A stretch of 64,000 bases of DNA from contig CM060958.1 of assembly GCA_030765055.1 (NCBI GenBank), positions 114,555,972 through 114,619,971 on the forward strand, given 5' to 3'. A program made the translations under genes and the position numbers. The DNA is from Mantis religiosa. Taxonomy: Eukaryota; Arthropoda; Insecta; Mantodea; Mantidae. Of this stretch, positions 31,480 to 43,559 are shown one piece after another (the first letter of the stretch is position 1; every line of letters begins with the position of its first letter). The notes under the pieces are model-generated. The model saw only the letters and a list, made by a program, of their open reading frames with translations. It made no database searches and was not told the origin of the DNA.

Positions 31480-32438
31480 GAAAACGTTTTTATTATGCCA
31501 AGGAGAAGACTTGGGCCGTAGTCAGTCAAATGTGCGACGAGCCACGTCAGGTGCTGACCGCACTGATGAGCAGCGAGACCCAAATAATGCTGATAGTCTT
31601 ATTGCTATGTCAGAATTTCGTTCCAGAGTGTCTGTTTCTTCCGGGGGAGTTGTTTTCTTACAATTCAGTTGACACGGTTATAAATCAGGATACGGAGTCA
31701 ACTATCCCACAGAGTTTTTAAATTCATTAGAATTGCCTGGACTTCCACCTCACAATTTAAAATTAAAAGTAGGATCAATTCTGCTGTGTGAAATTAACCA
31801 ACCACGACTGTGCAATGGAACGACACTTAGCTGTGAAAAGGCTAATGAATAACGTCGAGGCAACAATCATCAAGGGAAAGTACAAAGATTGCCGGCCCTC
31901 GTAGCCATGGCCGCTAAAGCGTATGTCTCTAGTGTTCCGCCGCGTAGAGGGTCGCGGGTTCGAGTTCCGCCTTGGGCATGGGTGTTTATGTGTATAGTGA
32001 ATATTTGTGAAATTAGGAAAATAGATATGAAAATAAACGGAAATAATGAAAAATCGGTTAAATAAGAAAAAGAGAATGTGATGATCCCGCGTATTCCCAG
32101 GATTCCAATGGATTTACCTTTTGATTTTAAGCTTCTACAATTTACCGTGCTTTAGGGCTTTGCGATGGCCATAAATAAATAGCAAGGGCAGTCGTTGAAA
32201 GTTTGCGGAATCAACTTGGAGTATCCCTGTTTCTCTCATGGACAATTACATGTCGCATTAAAAAAAAAAAAAGTATTGTTTATCACAAAGCTTAAAACTG
32301 ATTAACTTAATTGTAACTGTGTTGTATTTAAACTTCACCCTCAATTGCAGAATAAATAACTAATCCAAATTTGTTTTATTTATTTAGATAAGTTCAGACA
32401 ACTTTTATTGGCGGTACGAAGTTCGCCGGGTCAGCTAG
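31480..32438 (+). pseudogene. Helitron helicase C-terminus and 3-prime terminus
   Basis: Frames broken by stops encode FLPGELFSYNSVDTV, then LELPGLPPHNLKLKVGS, NGTTLSCEKANE/VKRLMNNV and, after an inserted SINE, VMIPRIPRIPMDLPFDF and SLKVCGINLEYPCFSHGQ. This is the order of the PIF1-like helicase end of animal Helitrons. The element ends in CTAG at 32435-32438 followed by T, with a short GC hairpin (ggcgg...cgcc, 32410-32427) about 7 bases before it. Both are Helitron 3-prime hallmarks. The Rep domain and 5-prime end are not in the window. Confidence 0.85.
31891..32075 (+). mobile_element. SINE family D inserted in the Helitron
   Basis: Begins gccggccctcgtagccatgg with a B box (cgggttcgagttccgcc) and ends in an A-rich tail (about 32000-32075). 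It splits the helicase frame between GKYKD and VMIPRIP. Confidence 0.75.
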
Positions 32439-32439
32439 T

Positions 32440-33361
32440 ATCAGTATATATGTATATCACAGTAGAAGGGTACAGGTGAAGTTGCAAGAGAGGTTAGAAC
32501 TTCTGCCACTCATGGTTGTAATGACTTAAAGCGATTAGATTGTACAAATGGGCACTTTTAAAATAACTTTTCAAACATAAATATGTCCGTATTTGCATAA
32601 ATAGGAAATTATTTCATTACAAGCTGTAGGTACAGTAACGAACGTGCTTTCTCTGTGTATTGTGTTTTGTTTAGGTTATGTACTGTGATGTTAGTTGTCA
32701 GTTCGGAATTGCAGCCAAAGAAAAAGACGGGCAGTTCCGTCGTTTGGGGGAAAAAGTGCAATGTAGTATCACAGTGTTGCAAATATGAGACACAGTTATA
32801 TTAACATGTTAATTTATAAACAACGAAACTAATGAACACGCGTAAGTTACCATAGATATACAAGAAGCTGCACATCGCCAGAGAGATTTGTTGTATTGGC
32901 TTACGGCCCGCTCCAGCAGAGAGGTAATAGAGAGGGGAGCTCTGCGTCATCTCGACGTTGTAATGACGTCAGTCACTCGGCCGCACGTTGAACAAAGGGG
33001 CGCGGGGGAAAGTTAATATTCAGGCCACAAATATACCTGGTGCTCCCTCAGAAATTAAAACACGAGCTACTCTTTTTTTCAGTGCATCCAACATGAAATG
33101 TGGGGCGGCATTCAAGAGTTTATAGCAGTGAACGTGGCTACCCAATGTTATCTGTAGCAGAATGCGTCCATTAGTAAACGTCAGATTGATTTCCCATTGT
33201 TAACACATTACGTTTGATCGTCCCTTCCACCAGAATCCTGCAGGTGTGATCGTACTGTCGGTAAACCCAAGAACTTACTTCTTTAAATCGACAAAAAATA
33301 ATTCTGGAGAATTCGAATGTCAATCAAGACACTATCAAGTGGTAATCTCGATACATAATTG

Positions 33362-33396
<35 letters not shown>

Positions 33397-33650
33397 CGAA
33401 GATTTTGTGATCAGTAAGCAGCAGTGATCCCATAGGACTGTGTAAGCATCAGCGAAATAAGGATAAGTAGAGTTCGTCCTGTCAGGAATAGCAGAAGAAT
33501 GAACAACACAGGTAGAAACATCTACAAAGCCCCCCTGAACCACCCCCCAAAAAAGTTATAAAGTGAAGTTTCTGCGTTGTTTTGTCGGCGTAGTATAATA
33601 TAGGAGTATGTTCAATATAACATTGACATGCATTTGGTTTAAAGACATTG
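32440..33650. other. No recognised gene; short AT array
   Basis: Contains a (TA)n run at 33366-33394 and a GC-richer patch at 32900-33010. No repeat family or coding frame recognised. Confidence 0.45.
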
Positions 33651-33654
33651 TACA

Positions 33655-34130
33655 ACGATGTCTACCCGAAGACTTCGCCTCTATCAACCGGGAGCGATGG
33701 AAAGCTCCGGGGTGCTTTCCTTGGGGTGATACCTGAAGTCTAAAAATACCCCCATCAATTCAAGACGGGTGGAAGTGGATACGCCACTTACGCGCGTCAA
33801 CCCCGCAGGGAAGACTACCGAATAACCTTTGTGGAGCCACCTGGTGATCTAGTACATTTTCTACTGGCTCTGCAGTGCCAGTGCCCGGGACATTTTAGGC
33901 AACCCTCTGCTTCCTCCGGGCGACCTAAGCCTAGCCGCAGGTACCCAATCTCCCATGGGTATCGGGAACACACTACCCCCTCGAGTCCAACCCAATCCGA
34001 ACAACTCTCAATCAGGAGGGGTTCGAACGTTCGGCCCGAGGTCCTGTAGTAACGTCAGAGGTACTATGAGTGCTAGGGTTCCACAGCGCCCGCACCACGG
34101 CAGCTGAGTATTTGGTTTAACGACAAGTTA
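33655..34130 (+). repeat. Repeat family E, first tandem copy (about 475 bp)
   Basis: GC-rich block with ctccggggtgctttcc, gacgggtggaagtg, cgtcaaccccgcagggaag, gtgatctag, tatcgggaacacac, tccaacccaatccgaa and cgcccgcaccacggcagctg. A second copy follows directly, and a third, split copy is at 48266-49155. Short open frames in it do not look like a known protein. Confidence 0.85.
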
Positions 34131-34139
34131 AATGTTAAA

Positions 34140-34645
34140 CCGAGCTCACTCCAAACGTCCGAAGACACCGGTCTCTGAATCCCGGGAGACGATGGAGGAC
34201 TCCGGGGTGCTTTCCGTTAGGGCAATACCTAGGGTCTATAAAGCCTGCCCCCGCTCCCATCGACAACATCGTCATGACGGGTGGAAGTGAATACGCCACT
34301 TAAGCGCGTCAACCCCGCAGGGAAGACTACAGAATAACCTCAATGGGGCCGCCTGGTGATCTAGCACACCTTCTACTAGCTATACAGGCTAGTACGCGGG
34401 ACTTCTTAGGCAACTCTCTACCCCTCCGGGCGGACGAAGCCTGGCCGAAAGTACCCGATTTCCCGCGGATGTCGGGAACACACGGCCCTCTCGATTCCAA
34501 CCCAATCCGAAAAAAACTCCCGTACGGGAGAGGCTCGGCTGTTCGGCTCGAGGTTCTTCTAGTAACGTCAGAGGTACCACGAGTGCTAAGGGTCCGCAGC
34601 GCCCGCACCACGGCAGCTGAGTATTTGGTTTAAAGACAGTGAGTT
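34140..34645 (+). repeat. Repeat family E, second tandem copy
   Basis: Same phrases in the same order as the first copy, with both copies ending cagctgagtatttggttta. Divergence is visible throughout. Confidence 0.85.
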
Positions 34646-34661
34646 ACCATAAACTACCAAG

Positions 34662-34985
34662 CGATATGGCTCAGGCGGTTTCGTCTGTAGCCGGTTTCGA
34701 TTCCCGTGGCCGTCCTATCTGACACATGCTTTTTTCGGAGGTTTTACCGGCTCGTCAGGCGACATACATCGAATTTTCTGTCCGTCCATTTCATCTCTAT
34801 TAACATTTCACATCATCTCTCATCTGCTGGTCTCTTTCAACACAAAAGTGTCGGCGGGTGTCTCGGCCGCCTTCTGTCCCCTCTCGCCTCATCCTTCCTG
34901 CCGGGGATGCTCCACTTGAGGTTTAGGTACAATAAACCACAGGTTTCGGTGCCGAATCCCTCCGTAGTAATCCTAATTCTACTAC
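34662..34985 (+). mobile_element. SINE family B, near full length
   Basis: Head gatatggctcaggcgg with B box ggtttcgattcccgtgg, then the family body (aaaagtgtcggcgggtgtct, cctgccggggatgctccac) to cgtagtaatcctaattc. Together with 58997 it defines a family of roughly 320-340 bp. Confidence 0.85.
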
Positions 34986-34999
34986 GAACTGTTTCCCCT

Positions 35000-37205
35000 T
35001 ACGAGCCAATCAGCACCAACATGTCAATGTTTATACTATGGTTTTACCTAGGAACTTTTGTACACATTTATATGTTTTATTCTTCCTGTCCACAAATGTA
35101 CCAATACATGTTTACTTTCACGTTTTTTCTACTGTTTCCAAACACCAAATGTTCTACAATGGTCTACTTGTAACGAAATAAACGTCTAAAAGCGTTTTCA
35201 TTTTTGGATAAAATACTTGAGTGGTAACAATTTTTAATAGTAGGATTAACACAGAGATATTTGTTAGGTGTGAGCAAAGGATCTTATCGAAAATTCAAAA
35301 TACAGCAGAAAAGAGCTTAGAGGATTACAACATATTTGATGCAGAAAATCTGTACCATGTAGATTAATGCAAGGTGTGTGGAAGCCAATCATTCGCCTTC
35401 AATCCAGAGTTTACATATAATTATTTTAGATCCGTCAATGACAGAACTATATACAAATGAAGCATACTTCTTTTCAGGATTTGACAACGTATTGTTTAAG
35501 TGGTAGAGTATTCTGTTTGGGGTAAACAAAGTGAAAGAAAGCTAAATAAATGTAATGTGGAGCAGAAATTATATTGGATTACCTTTCTGAAACCTTAGTG
35601 AAGATAAATAAAGTGTTAGAAAAATTACACATAAAAATATCTTGGCAAAATTGACCAGTAAGGCTATACACAACTAAATAGAAAATATATGTCTTTGTAT
35701 ATGAGTGGATTACAAACGACCACTCTTACAAGATTTGCGTTATCAATAAAGTGAGTACAATTACTTTCCCAACACGCGCGCGCTTGTGTAAATTCGGCTC
35801 ATTCTTTTGTAGCCAATATGTCAGAGAGCAGGCACTAACCTAAATCACAAGAAAATTAACCATGGCCTCCATAACCCATACATTCCTCATTCTTGATGCC
35901 ACCTCTGGCAATAAAATACCCTATTTGAACCAGTCTTCTGTGACAGGCTGCTCGTAGACTTCAAAATACCCTGAACAACTCTAAACATCACGCCCTTCTT
36001 TAGATTTGCATTTGATTGTTCCTGAAGTTGTTCGCGAACATTAATTCCAGATTTGGACCTAGGGACTTTGCATTGTTCGGTGCTGGTGTTCTGTTTCTTC
36101 CTGGTTTAGTCTGACTTAACTCATTTTGCTAACAATTCAAACTTCCAGAGTTTTTCATTCTTTGTTCTGGGTCGATCACATTTGGCTGGATTTATAATGG
36201 ACACAGTTACCCATGTATCAGCACTCTTGAGTTTCAGGTGCTTCCCTTCTTTGTTCATTTGTTTGTTTCTTTCCTTTTCTACCTTTTCTGGAAGGGTTGA
36301 CATAGGCATAGGCACATCATCCATCACAGATGAAGTGCATTTGTCCTTATCTCCCGAAGAAGCTCATATCTCTTCCACAGTTGTGGGAAATTTGTTTCTC
36401 TCGGTGATTTCCTGTTGAGCAAACTCTTCTGTTGTGCAGACACCCGGAATGAACGGGAATGTTCCTCTAGATTAGAAGTATTTATCAACTCTTTAGATAC
36501 TTGCTATTTTGAAATATGTAGCTCAAAACAAAACACTCACAACTGTATGCCTAATGGGTATTACTAGATTATCAACAAGAAACATATCACCTTCCAGTAC
36601 ATATGTTAATTTTAGAGACTAAAAAACCCTTGATTAGCAATCGTAACTTGTGAAATGGCGATATAAAGATATTGTTTTCTGTGCAATGTCATCGCTTCAA
36701 AGGAGCAACATCAACCATGGTTGTCCAAAATGAGTAAATGATCTAGGATTTAACTCGCTGAGCAAAATGCTTCAATCCCTACTATATAAATGAGCTGTAA
36801 ATACACAGAATGATCATATGAAGTCATGAATTGCCTAACAATCCAGAATTAGCACTGTGACATTTTCAAGGCTAGGAAGTAGTGAAGAAGATAAACTATT
36901 CCTGCTGTGGGTACTTCACAGCTAACAAATATGCAGTTTCAGCAGAAAGCAAGTGAATATTATTTGGACAAACAGAACTTATCATCTGAAATAAACGTTG
37001 TCATTGTTTGGTTGAATGTTTTTCACTGTGAATTGCCATATGGAACGAGCACCCCTTGATGTTTCTTCTAAAGTTGACTCTGTGCTGCATATCCACATTA
37101 AGAAGTCTATTTGTGATGCGAAAGCATGCGATATAATGTGACTTTGAAGAGATGTCTTCTTTTAAGGTTAGTTAACACTGTCACTTAAATACACATATAC
37201 CGTCC
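35000..37205. other. No recognised feature
   Basis: Two kilobases of AT-rich sequence. Small frames on both strands (near 36120-36420) overlap each other and show no domain. Confidence 0.5.
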
Positions 37206-37211
37206 TACATT

Positions 37212-38391
37212 CGAGGGTCATTCAGGTCAGTCCGGAACATTTCTTTTTTTCAGGTTTAAATGGACGCCTAGGCTGGAGGTTTTGTATGCAGTAGACAGAC
37301 ACCGCTGTCCTTTTACTGGTAGACGACACACATTTCCCATGCTTCTGGTTAGACATTATTCAAGACGGCGGACAACAGTGTGAACGTCCACATAAAAAAG
37401 CGTGGTGTGATGAAGTTTTTAGTGAACGAGGGCATAAAACCTGCTGAAATTTACAGAAGACTTCAGGCTCAGTACGGTGATGAGACACTCAATCGCAGTA
37501 ACACGTCTGAATGATGTAAACGCTTCAAAGATGGCCGTATCTCGATCACTGACGATCCTGGTCGAGGTGGATCACAGCCCACGGTAGTCATACCTGAGAA
37601 CATTCAGCACGTGGAGCAGCTGATCCCGAACAATTGTCGCATAGCCTGTCGTGAAATTGCAAGGGTGTGTAATCTGTCGTTAGGAACAGTGAACACAATA
37701 ATTCATGATCATTTGTTGTTCCGAAAAGTGAGTGTACGCTTGGTTCCAAAGTAGCTGTCTGCTTTTGAAAGACACAGAGGGTTGAAGTCTGTAGAGAACT
37801 GAAAGACCCCTATGAAAAGCAAGGCCAGGATTTTCTGAATCGCATCATCGCATATGACGAAACATGGGTTCACTATTTCACTTCATCACAACACGCTGTT
37901 CAATGTGGACGTGCGCACTGTTGTCCGCCAACTTCAATAACGGTCTATCCAGAGGTACGGGAAATGAGCGCTGTCTACCAGTAACAGGACACAGGTGCCA
38001 TTGTCTACTGTATTGTCGCAAACGCATTATTGAGGCGAAGCGGCACAAGGGACTAGTACAAGAAGACGGACAGTGCAGTGCGGAGACAAAAGCTCGCCGA
38101 AACGATGGGGGAAGCCGCAGCGTCAAGGGGTCAGTTGTTAATTGAACTCGCGGGCGCGAACAGCTGTGTGAGCTGTGTTTGTTGACCTTGCAACTTGTAC
38201 CGTATATGTGAGTAATTCTGCTACTATCAATTTGACTAAAGTGTGTTTCTACGGAAATAAAGAGCAATTTTTGGTGTTTGTAACCTGGTCTTTTAATATC
38301 ACGAACCCTCAAAGTCACAGTATACAAAACCTAGGAGTCTATTAAAACCTAAGAAGAAGGAAATGTCCCGTATTGACTTGAACGACCCACG
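37212..38391 (+). mobile_element. mariner-family element with 200-bp inverted ends
   Basis: Left end begins CGAGGGTCATTCAGGTCAG and the right end reads inward CGTGGGTCGTTCAAGTCAA. Inverted similarity extends about 200 bp: 37212-37415 pairs with 37881-38013 plus 38324-38391. Between them lies the transposase N-terminus: MKFLVNEGIKPAEIYRR, an FKDGR..ITDDPGRGG linker, REIARVCNLSLGTVNTII and the first catalytic block YDETWVHYF. Stops interrupt it and the second and third catalytic Asp are gone. The right part is an inverted copy of the left end, making a fold-back derivative. A solo LTR interrupts the right end. Confidence 0.85.
38014..38319 (+). mobile_element. Solo LTR (306 bp) inside the mariner end
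   Basis: Begins TGTCGCAAACGC, ends CACGAACCCTCAAAGTCACA and contains AATAAA. It is flanked by a 4-bp duplication GTAT (38010-38013 and 38320-38323). Removing it and one GTAT restores continuous alignment of the mariner right end with the left end (gttttgtatacagtagac against gttttgtatgcagtagac), which proves the boundaries. The terminal bases resemble those of the LTRs at 44734 and 62801. Confidence 0.88.
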
Positions 38392-38705
38392 TGCTTCTAA
38401 TTCCAGAACTAGTTGGTTTTTCAAGTTCGTGAATGTTCAGAATAGAATCCTATATCTCGGAATAAATACCTGACGTTAGTGGCGTAAACTCTAGGGAAAA
38501 ATAAGAAATGTACCCATTCCGCACTGGTTTTATTTGTTAATCTATGCTATCGTGAATATATCTTAGTACACATAAGCGTTTTTATGTTTGAACCAAACTA
38601 AAATCATGGATTTTCTAGTTCATAAGCATTAAGAAGAAAACTAGGTGGCATTAAAATGACACATTTGCAGTTTATCATTAGAAATTACATAGGTAACGTA
38701 GTGTA

Positions 38706-40007
38706 CGAGGGGGTGTCATAAGGTTTTTAATTATCACCCTTTAAAAATGTGATGGAGAGTTTGTTTTGATATATGCTTGTTAGTTCTTCTCTACATAGTC
38801 ACATCCAGATTTACACATTTTTCCCAGCGTTTCTTGACCTTCCGAATAACTTGATTGTAGAAGTCTGCAGAATTGGCTTTAAACCACTCTTCCACTTCAT
38901 TAATGACTTCGTTTGTGTTGTCAAATCGGCGACCACGCAACGGATTCTTCATTTCCGGGAACAAGTAAAAGTCACTTGTTGCGAGATGGGGCGAATAAGA
39001 CGGATGCTGTAAGGTCTCAAAGCCACATTCCCTTGTTTTGTCAACTGCAACTTGAGACGAATGAGCTGGTGCATTGTCAGCCAGAAGACGAACAACTTTG
39101 GAGAGCATACCGCGTCGTTTCTTAATCAGAGCTGCTCGTAACTTGTCCAGAAGATTGCAATATTATCTGCCGATTATGGTTTGACCCTTGGCAAGATAAT
39201 CAGTAAGGATGACTCCATGACAGTCCCAGAAAACTGAAAGCATGACCTTCCCAGCTGACTTTTGCACCTTTGCCTTTTATTGTGGGGGGGGGGGGGGGGG
39301 GGATTGGCATGTTTCCATTCCATGCTCATGGGTTTTGTCTTTGGATCATACAAATATATTTAGGATTCATCCATGGTTAACATACGATTAAAAAAATCAT
39401 CTTCATCCTATTCCAACAACATCAACGTGTCTTGAAAGATTACGCCGTGTTTGCTTTTGGAAAGAGGTTAGCAAACGTGGAACCCACCGTGCAGACACGT
39501 TAGAGACATGTGCAGTTCCTCATGAATAATTTTCCACACACTACCATAACTAAGATGTGTCTCACTCATGATCATTTGGATGGTTGCTCCTCTGTCTTCC
39601 AGTATTAAACACTCCACTTTCTTTACTGTTACAGCATCGTCTGTCATTGACAGTCTACCATCTTTTGGCTCATCTGTCAGGACATGTGACCAGTTTGAAC
39701 ATTCCTTTTCCACCTCACAATAGTGCCATACGATGGGCAATCATTTCCATAAAAAGCCGACATCTCATCATGGATTTCCCGGGCAGTTTTGCCCTTAAAA
39801 TGCAGGAACTTGATCACACTACGAGCTTCAATTTTCTCCATTTTACACCTCAGTCAATTCTGGCACTCACTATAAAAAACAAAATTACTCAAATTACTGA
39901 AACTACCAATATTATGTCCCCAGGGATCAATGATGACACTGAATAATTTTTATCACCCTGGCATAAAAACTACCGGGTGATAATTAAAACTGTACGACAC
40001 CCCCTCG
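38706..40007 (-). mobile_element. mariner element, 1,302 bp, intact TIRs
   Basis: TIRs read inward CGAGGGGGTGTCATAAGG and CGAGGGGGTGTCGTACAG, extending about 35 bp to tttaattatcaccc. TA duplications are at 38704-38705 and 40008-40009. The length is typical of mariner. The minus-strand transposase (below) is broken. Confidence 0.93.
38795..39843 (-). pseudogene. mariner transposase, frameshifted
   Basis: From 39843 downward: MEKIEARSVIKFLHFKGKTA, an AFYGNDCPSYGT segment, then LSMTDDAVTVKKVECLI and QMIMSETHLSYGSVWKII. A broken middle region with a 19-base G run (39284-39302) follows. The C-terminal part is intact, with LLADNAPAHSSQVAV (second catalytic Asp) and YSPHLATSDFYLFPEMK (third). At least three frame breaks, so not functional. 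Confidence 0.9.
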
Positions 40008-40009
40008 TA

Positions 40010-41130
40010 TGAATGTAAAGCCAAGGTATTGTTAAGAAACAAAGGGATCTTTGATTAGGGAAATAAGATATCTTACTCTGCAAGAAACATACCTAGATAC
40101 CTATCCATCTCATCTAAGTTGTACATCTTTGTTTAAATTAAGATAAGTTTAGCCTATTATTGTGATTAAACGGAGCAGACAAGCCATCATTATTTAAAAA
40201 TTTTTAAAGGCAATAAAGGCCGGTTAGAAAAACTTTTGATATTTTAATCTTCTTGATATTTTTTCTTAAACCCACTCATTATTGCTTCGCAAAACACGGA
40301 ATGGAGCTCTAATATGACATTTATCTACTCGTATACTTCTGACAATAATTGTGGTCTTGTCTGTAGTTAAATTCTGCGAAAATGGTGCACTAGTGTTTCC
40401 TCTTGTGCCATTAATATTCGCGATGATGGCTTAAGGTCAGAGTGAACAGGGCAACGACAGGAGAGGCATATGCTCATCGTTCAAAGCCCACGCGCAGTCT
40501 TCGTCTTACTAATAAGCAATTGGAGAATTTCAAAGTGTATGGATTCCATATCCCTTACCATGTGATCGGGGACGGAATGATTGATATATTTGGCTTCCGA
40601 CTCCACACTCTGTTTAAGATGATTCGTCGTTTATTATTGTGCTTCTCCTATAACGGTTAGGCATACATGGAGGAAGCTCAGAAAGAATTGGTAGCGATGG
40701 AGGTGGAGGAGGTCATGATGCTGATGTTGATGCTGCTGTGATGATGATAATGATGAATCAAATGCTAGAAAAGGATGCAGAAGGAAAAGAGAGGCGGTAA
40801 CAAAAGACGTTAAGCATCAGGCAAAGGAGCCTTTAGAAACTTTAACAAAAGATGGTCAGATCAATTTCTGCAATCAGGCAGAGGCCCTGGAGGCTTTGCT
40901 CGATGTAAGATGGGGAGGGTGGCTGAAAACGACTGATGTGCATATAGCATATAAAGCTACGACCTCGACTGAAAAAAGACAAGAGCTGCTAGAAAGCATA
41001 CTACATGATTCCGAGATCTGAAAGGCTCACAACGAAACATATAATAAGCATGTAAATCTTAACCAATCACGAAAGCCTAAGAGAATATAGTTTTACTTTT
41101 CCTACTACGGCAGTAAGTTGGGGCATACTG
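40010..41130. other. No recognised feature
   Basis: A weakly protein-like stretch near 40790-41020 (EALEALLDVRWGGWLKTTD and following) is broken and not recognised. Otherwise empty. Confidence 0.4.
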
Positions 41131-41133
41131 TAT

Positions 41134-41258
41134 GCCCGCCTCTGTAGCGTAAGTGTTAGTGTGTGCCTCACGTTCAAGAGAGCTCGAGTTCGCATCTCGG
41201 TCAGGACGAGTTATTTGGATAACGCTTTTTCCGGGTAGTTTCCTTATTCTGAAAGTAG
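41134..41258 (+). mobile_element. SINE family A, 5-prime part
   Basis: Head gcccgcctctgtagcgtaag and B box gagttcgcatctcggtcagg. It stops abruptly after ccttattctgaaag, where hAT-like sequence begins. Confidence 0.8.
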
Positions 41259-41264
41259 GGAGGG

Positions 41265-41765
41265 ATCCTCGATACTTTCATGGTATCGACATCGAACGAT
41301 ACTTCAGAAAATTCGCTCGGTACTTTTTCGTTACTTGGTTGGGATTATGAATTTTTTCTAATTTCAAAAACTCGAATTATTAATGCTGCAAGTAGAACAT
41401 TGCAAAAGCCCAAGAAATTGCTAGTTTATACGTGTTATCCCAGTTACACCTGTATAATAACATTAAGCAAGAAAATAATCTTGTGTCAGATTCACTGCCA
41501 GTTAACAGTTTCCAAGAAGAAATCACTGCATATCTCAACGACGATCTGTCACCTCCTCTTTCTAGTACACCAGATTATTGGAAAGCAAATTCAGAATTTC
41601 AAAAACTAAAAAAGAAAAAAAAAAACGCTAAATATTTGTGTATTCCACCTGCGAAAGTTTTCTCTGAAAGACTATTTAGCACAGCAGGACTCATATGTGA
41701 CAGAAAAAAAGTAGACTTGGCCCAGAACGAGTGAGAATGCTAGTATTTTTGAATAAAAACATATA
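41265..41765 (+). pseudogene. hAT transposase C-terminal (dimerisation) fragment
   Basis: Encodes a Lys-rich linker then KYLCIPPAKVFSERLFSTAG, LICDRKKVDLAQNE, a stop, and MLVFLNKN. The SERLFSTAG core and the VxxLxFLxxN end are the signature of the hAT dimerisation domain (ZBED-like). It has frameshifts and no catalytic D or TIR. Confidence 0.8.
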
Positions 41766-41769
41766 AAAA

Positions 41770-42890
41770 TGGACTGTTTAAAAAATATTTTGCTTTTAAT
41801 GTCAAATGTAGAGTTTAAAAATAACTGCACTGATGGTTGATACATAAAAAATGTAAACATTGTTAAAAGAGACCATTTATGTGATATGGTTTTATGTGTA
41901 ATGAACTACTTCGAAAGTAGTTTTATTATAAAATTTTTAATTTTCTAATTATATTACTTTCCTCAGTTGTGAAGTCATTCTTCTTATTTTTAATGTCTGG
42001 ACTGCAAAGAGAATGTCGAAACCATTCTACAGCAGCCAATTGTTAGAAGATTTGCCTATAGCTTAATTCCACTATATAGACTATTACCACTGTATCTAAA
42101 ACAAATTCGCATAAGAGCCTTTTTACAAACGGCCATCTTGATTAAGATGAATGACTAGAAGCATTTGAATTTTTAAGACATTTTTGCAAGAGTCAGTAGA
42201 GAAAGCCATGTGAGTGCATATATAAGAATTTTACATTTGGAGATGTCCCAAACGTTCTTCTTGCTAACATTTGCTCCCAATTTTAACTTACCAGTGATGT
42301 CATAAATTTCTGTCATTTTTTTATCATATTGAGTTTTTACTTTCGTAAAAATTTCGTGAAGATTGCATTGCTTTGAAGTTTACCTGTATGCGTTTCAAAG
42401 TTTTATTTTTCTGTTAAAATAAAAAATAAAATAAAAATTCTATACCTAGGTACCTAATTTCTAACCCAGGGTATATTTACATATTATTATTTATTTACAA
42501 AACCAAACACAAAACTCTTACAATCCATTAAATATTAATATAATATACACATAATTGAATTATAACTATATCAATATAAATATAAACAATAAAGCTCTGC
42601 AATATTGAAAAACACTTGCATTAACCCCAAACCACTAAAACTGCTTTAAATCCAAACACTATCTTAACATGAAATGAAATTAACGCCTGTAAATCCCTTG
42701 AGGGCAAAGGCCTCCTACTGCGCAGGAAGTAGCAATTGGGAAACTCATTAGGGTCGCAACTTCTAAGAGCCTTGTGCAGTTGCTGCGTTCCAGTAACTGC
42801 GAACTTTCGTGGGCTTAGCACTGTCATTATTTGTTTCACAAACTTAACACATACAACATTGTTGTACGAATTTAGCTATTACATACACAC
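41770..42890. other. No recognised feature
   Basis: AT-rich. A small block at 42660-42830 is GC-richer and resembles nothing else in the window. Confidence 0.45.
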
Positions 42891-42891
42891 A

Positions 42892-42915
42892 TACACACAC
42901 GCACACACACACACA

Positions 42916-42985
<70 letters not shown>
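42892..42985. repeat. (CA)n microsatellite
   Basis: About 94 bp of CA repeats with rare T and G interruptions. Confidence 0.97.
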
Positions 42986-42986
<1 letters not shown>

Positions 42987-42989
42987 TTA

Positions 42990-43205
42990 GCTTATAGCAC
43001 CTGGGTAGCTGCTTCTTCCAGTGTCCTCCATGCAGCTCTGTTCGTAGCTTGTGTTGACCACTGTGTCTCTATTATCTTTTTGAAGCTATCTTCCATTTCA
43101 TCTTTGGTCTCCCTGCCGTACGACGTCTTCTTCTGGGGCCCCACATTATCATTCGTTGCGGCCATCGGAAGTGGTGCATTCTGGTGACGTGCTCTTCCCA
43201 TCTCC
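42990..43205 (-). pseudogene. LINE C-terminal fragment
   Basis: Minus strand: RARHQNAPLPMAATNDNVG followed by a region with TQATNRAAWRTLEEAATQVL. The A-NRAAWR-LEEA pattern is the usual end of several insect LINE ORF2 proteins. It is preceded at its 3-prime side by the CA array. Confidence 0.6.
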
Positions 43206-43341
43206 ACTTCAGCTGTTACGCCCGTGAAGCCACATCGATCATATTACTTAAAATATTTCTGAAAACAAACATATCTATCAAAATTCATACAAATAGGTAT
43301 TGTTGGATACAATTTATAATAAACTGCATATTACTACTGTA

Positions 43342-43553
43342 CCCTCCTCGGTAGCATAGATGGTAGCGAGTCTGCCTTACCTTCAAGAGGTCCGAGTTCG
43401 AATGTCGATCAGGATGAGTTACCTGGATAAGGTTTTTTCCGGAGTTTTCCCTTATTCTGAAAGACGAATGTCGGGTAATTCTAAGCTCCATGGATCCTGG
43501 CTCATTTGAGCATCATTACACCCATTTCATTCATCGTCCGATATGACTTGACT
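43342..43553 (+). mobile_element. SINE family A, near full length
   Basis: Head ccctcctcggtagcatagat, B box gagttcgaatgtcg, body through tcatcgtccgatatgacttg. Confidence 0.9.
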
Positions 43554-43559
43554 ATTGTT

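Noticed and set aside
34343..34633. Open frames in repeat family E
   Set aside because: Overlapping frames on both strands of a GC-rich repeat, not conserved between the tandem copies.
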